Under the pieces are notes generated by a model. The model saw only the letters and a program-made list of their open reading frames with translations, made no database searches and was not told the DNA's origin. Made by a program: the position numbers and the translations under genes. A stretch of 15,649 bases of DNA from Planctomycetota bacterium (GTDB lineage: Bacteria; Planctomycetota; UBA1135; GCA-002686595): positions 1-15,649 of the forward strand of contig JAJDES010000442.1 of NCBI GenBank assembly GCA_029259675.1, read 5' to 3'. Positions 14,688-15,649 of this stretch are shown here, piece by piece; within the stretch, counting starts at the first letter, position 1, and every line of letters begins with the position of its first letter.

Positions 14688-15649
14688 ATGCTGAAAACAA
14701 TCGGCTTTGTCGTGTCGCTGTTGGTGACTGTCTTCGCGCAACCCCACTTCGCCGGATCGCCGACGTCCAATCTCGATGAAGCGCTCGAGAGCCGCGAGTT
14801 GGCGGCCATCGCCGAGGAACAAGCCCTGCTTCAGCGCCAACTTCAGCGCCTGCGCCAAACCATCGAAGTGCTTTCCCTGCGCCTGGAATCCGAGGGTCGC
14901 ACACGCGCGGTCGGCCTTTTGAAAGAAGGCCTAACGTTGTTGGATACCCGCGCCAGCGACGAGGGCCGCACCCTCGGCGAATCCATGGAAGAGGCCTTCC
15001 AAAGAATCGAGAAGGGCCAACTGATTCAGTCGCTCGAGAATCAAACCGAAATCGTTGACGGCTTGACCCAGCTGCTTTCGGTCTTGATGGAGCGCGATGA
15101 TCGCGGGGCGCTCGAGGACCGCCTCGATCGCGTGCGCAAGCTGCAGATGGACCTGAGCAAGTTGTCCCAGGCCGAACAACAACTGCAAAAAGACACCCAA
15201 ACTCTGAGCGAGAACTCAGCCACCGACGCCAGCCGAGAATTGGCCGCCGACTTGGAGCAGGCACTGAAAGAACAGCGCGAACTGCTGCGCCAAAACGAGG
15301 CGAACGGCCGCTCCTCCGGCAGCACCGAGATGGAAATGTTGGAGCGTGCCCTCGGCGCTCTGCGAGAGAATCAACGCGCAGACCGCAGCGTTCTGGAAGC
15401 GTGGGAACCCGCGGAGCAAGCCCAATTGAATGCTGCCAGCGCCCCCATCGAACAAGCGCGCACAGCCGAGTCGCGCGCAGCCAGGCTCGATGCGGCGGCG
15501 CGTGAGATTCAAGCCGCGCTGGATGCCCAGCAAGGCGAGGGCGATGCGCGCGAAGCCTTGCGCAAACTGGCCGAGGAGACGGCCCGTGCCCAGCGGCACG
15601 CGCGCGCCTCGGGCGATAGCGCGGCGCAGCGTGCGGCCGAGGCGCTCGA
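14688..15649 (+). CDS. Secreted long coiled-coil protein (3' end outside window)
   Basis: An open frame starts at ATG 14688 and has no stop before the window ends, giving 320 residues so far. It begins with a signal peptide (MLKTIGFVVSLLVTVFAQ, cleavage possibly after FA at 16 or 22). The remainder is almost entirely helical and rich in Glu, Gln, Ala, Leu and Arg, with heptad-like spacing, for example LLQRQLQRLRQTIEVLSLRL at 47-66 and LDRVRKLQMDLSKLSQAEQQ at 146-165. The segment LENQTEIVDGLTQLLSVLME (116-135) recalls a helix seen in large Gln/Ala-rich proteins beside DUF4175 genes. No enzymatic motif is visible. There is no good ribosome site; in-frame ATGs upstream would place 41 or more residues before the signal peptide, so 14688 is preferred. 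It is probably an extracytoplasmic structural partner of the preceding membrane protein. Confidence 0.7.
   Translation, partial: MLKTIGFVVSLLVTVFAQPHFAGSPTSNLDEALESRELAAIAEEQALLQRQLQRLRQTIEVLSLRLESEGRTRAVGLLKEGLTLLDTRASDEGRTLGESMEEAFQRIEKGQLIQSLENQTEIVDGLTQLLSVLMERDDRGALEDRLDRVRKLQMDLSKLSQAEQQLQKDTQTLSENSATDASRELAADLEQALKEQRELLRQNEANGRSSGSTEMEMLERALGALRENQRADRSVLEAWEPAEQAQLNAASAPIEQARTAESRAARLDAAAREIQAALDAQQGEGDAREALRKLAEETARAQRHARASGDSAAQRAAEAL

Overview
The window is one GC-rich, densely packed stretch in which every supported gene lies on the + strand. It holds eight genes: the 3' end of a MoxR-type AAA+ ATPase, a DUF58 protein, two large membrane proteins that each combine a von Willebrand factor A (VWA) domain with an amidotransferase-like fold, a 1523-residue secreted beta-propeller/helical protein, a secreted alpha/alpha-toroid protein of the prenyltransferase/squalene-oxidase repeat type, a large DUF4175-like membrane protein, and the start of a secreted coiled-coil protein that runs off the right end. 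I see no tRNA, rRNA, CRISPR array, transposase or prophage gene.

The gene content and order (MoxR, DUF58, BatA-like VWA, VWA plus GATase-like, PQQ-like propeller, toroid, DUF4175) is what I associate with Planctomycetota and a few related lineages. I therefore suggest a planctomycete or a close relative, inferred from gene families only. No taxonomic marker gene is present.

Layout. 2-229 is the MoxR tail. 230-402 is a gap with the likely leader of the DUF58 gene. 403-11916 is a compact block of five genes: one gap of 6 bases, then three stop/start overlaps (at 3567, 6029 and 10597), so translation is probably coupled. 11917-12007 is a short C-rich, G-poor spacer. 12008-14434 is the DUF4175-like gene. 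14435-14687 is a spacer with small direct repeats and a hairpin. 14688 to the end is the coiled-coil gene.

How the parts may fit together. MoxR ATPases usually work with VWA partners whose metal site binds a substrate or complex. Here three VWA-type proteins follow the ATPase directly, all with intact DxSxS metal-site motifs. The DUF58 protein is predicted cytoplasmic. The other two have N-terminal membrane helices with their VWA and amidotransferase-like domains between these and a C-terminal helix. The propeller, toroid and coiled-coil proteins carry signal peptides, and the DUF4175-like protein has three N-terminal helices followed by Ig-like and coiled-coil segments. The simplest reading is a cell-envelope assembly maintained or remodelled by a cytoplasmic MoxR/DUF58 pair, formally similar to the Bat (aerotolerance) operons. 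Its true function is not evident from sequence, and I consider it the uncharacterised system of this window.
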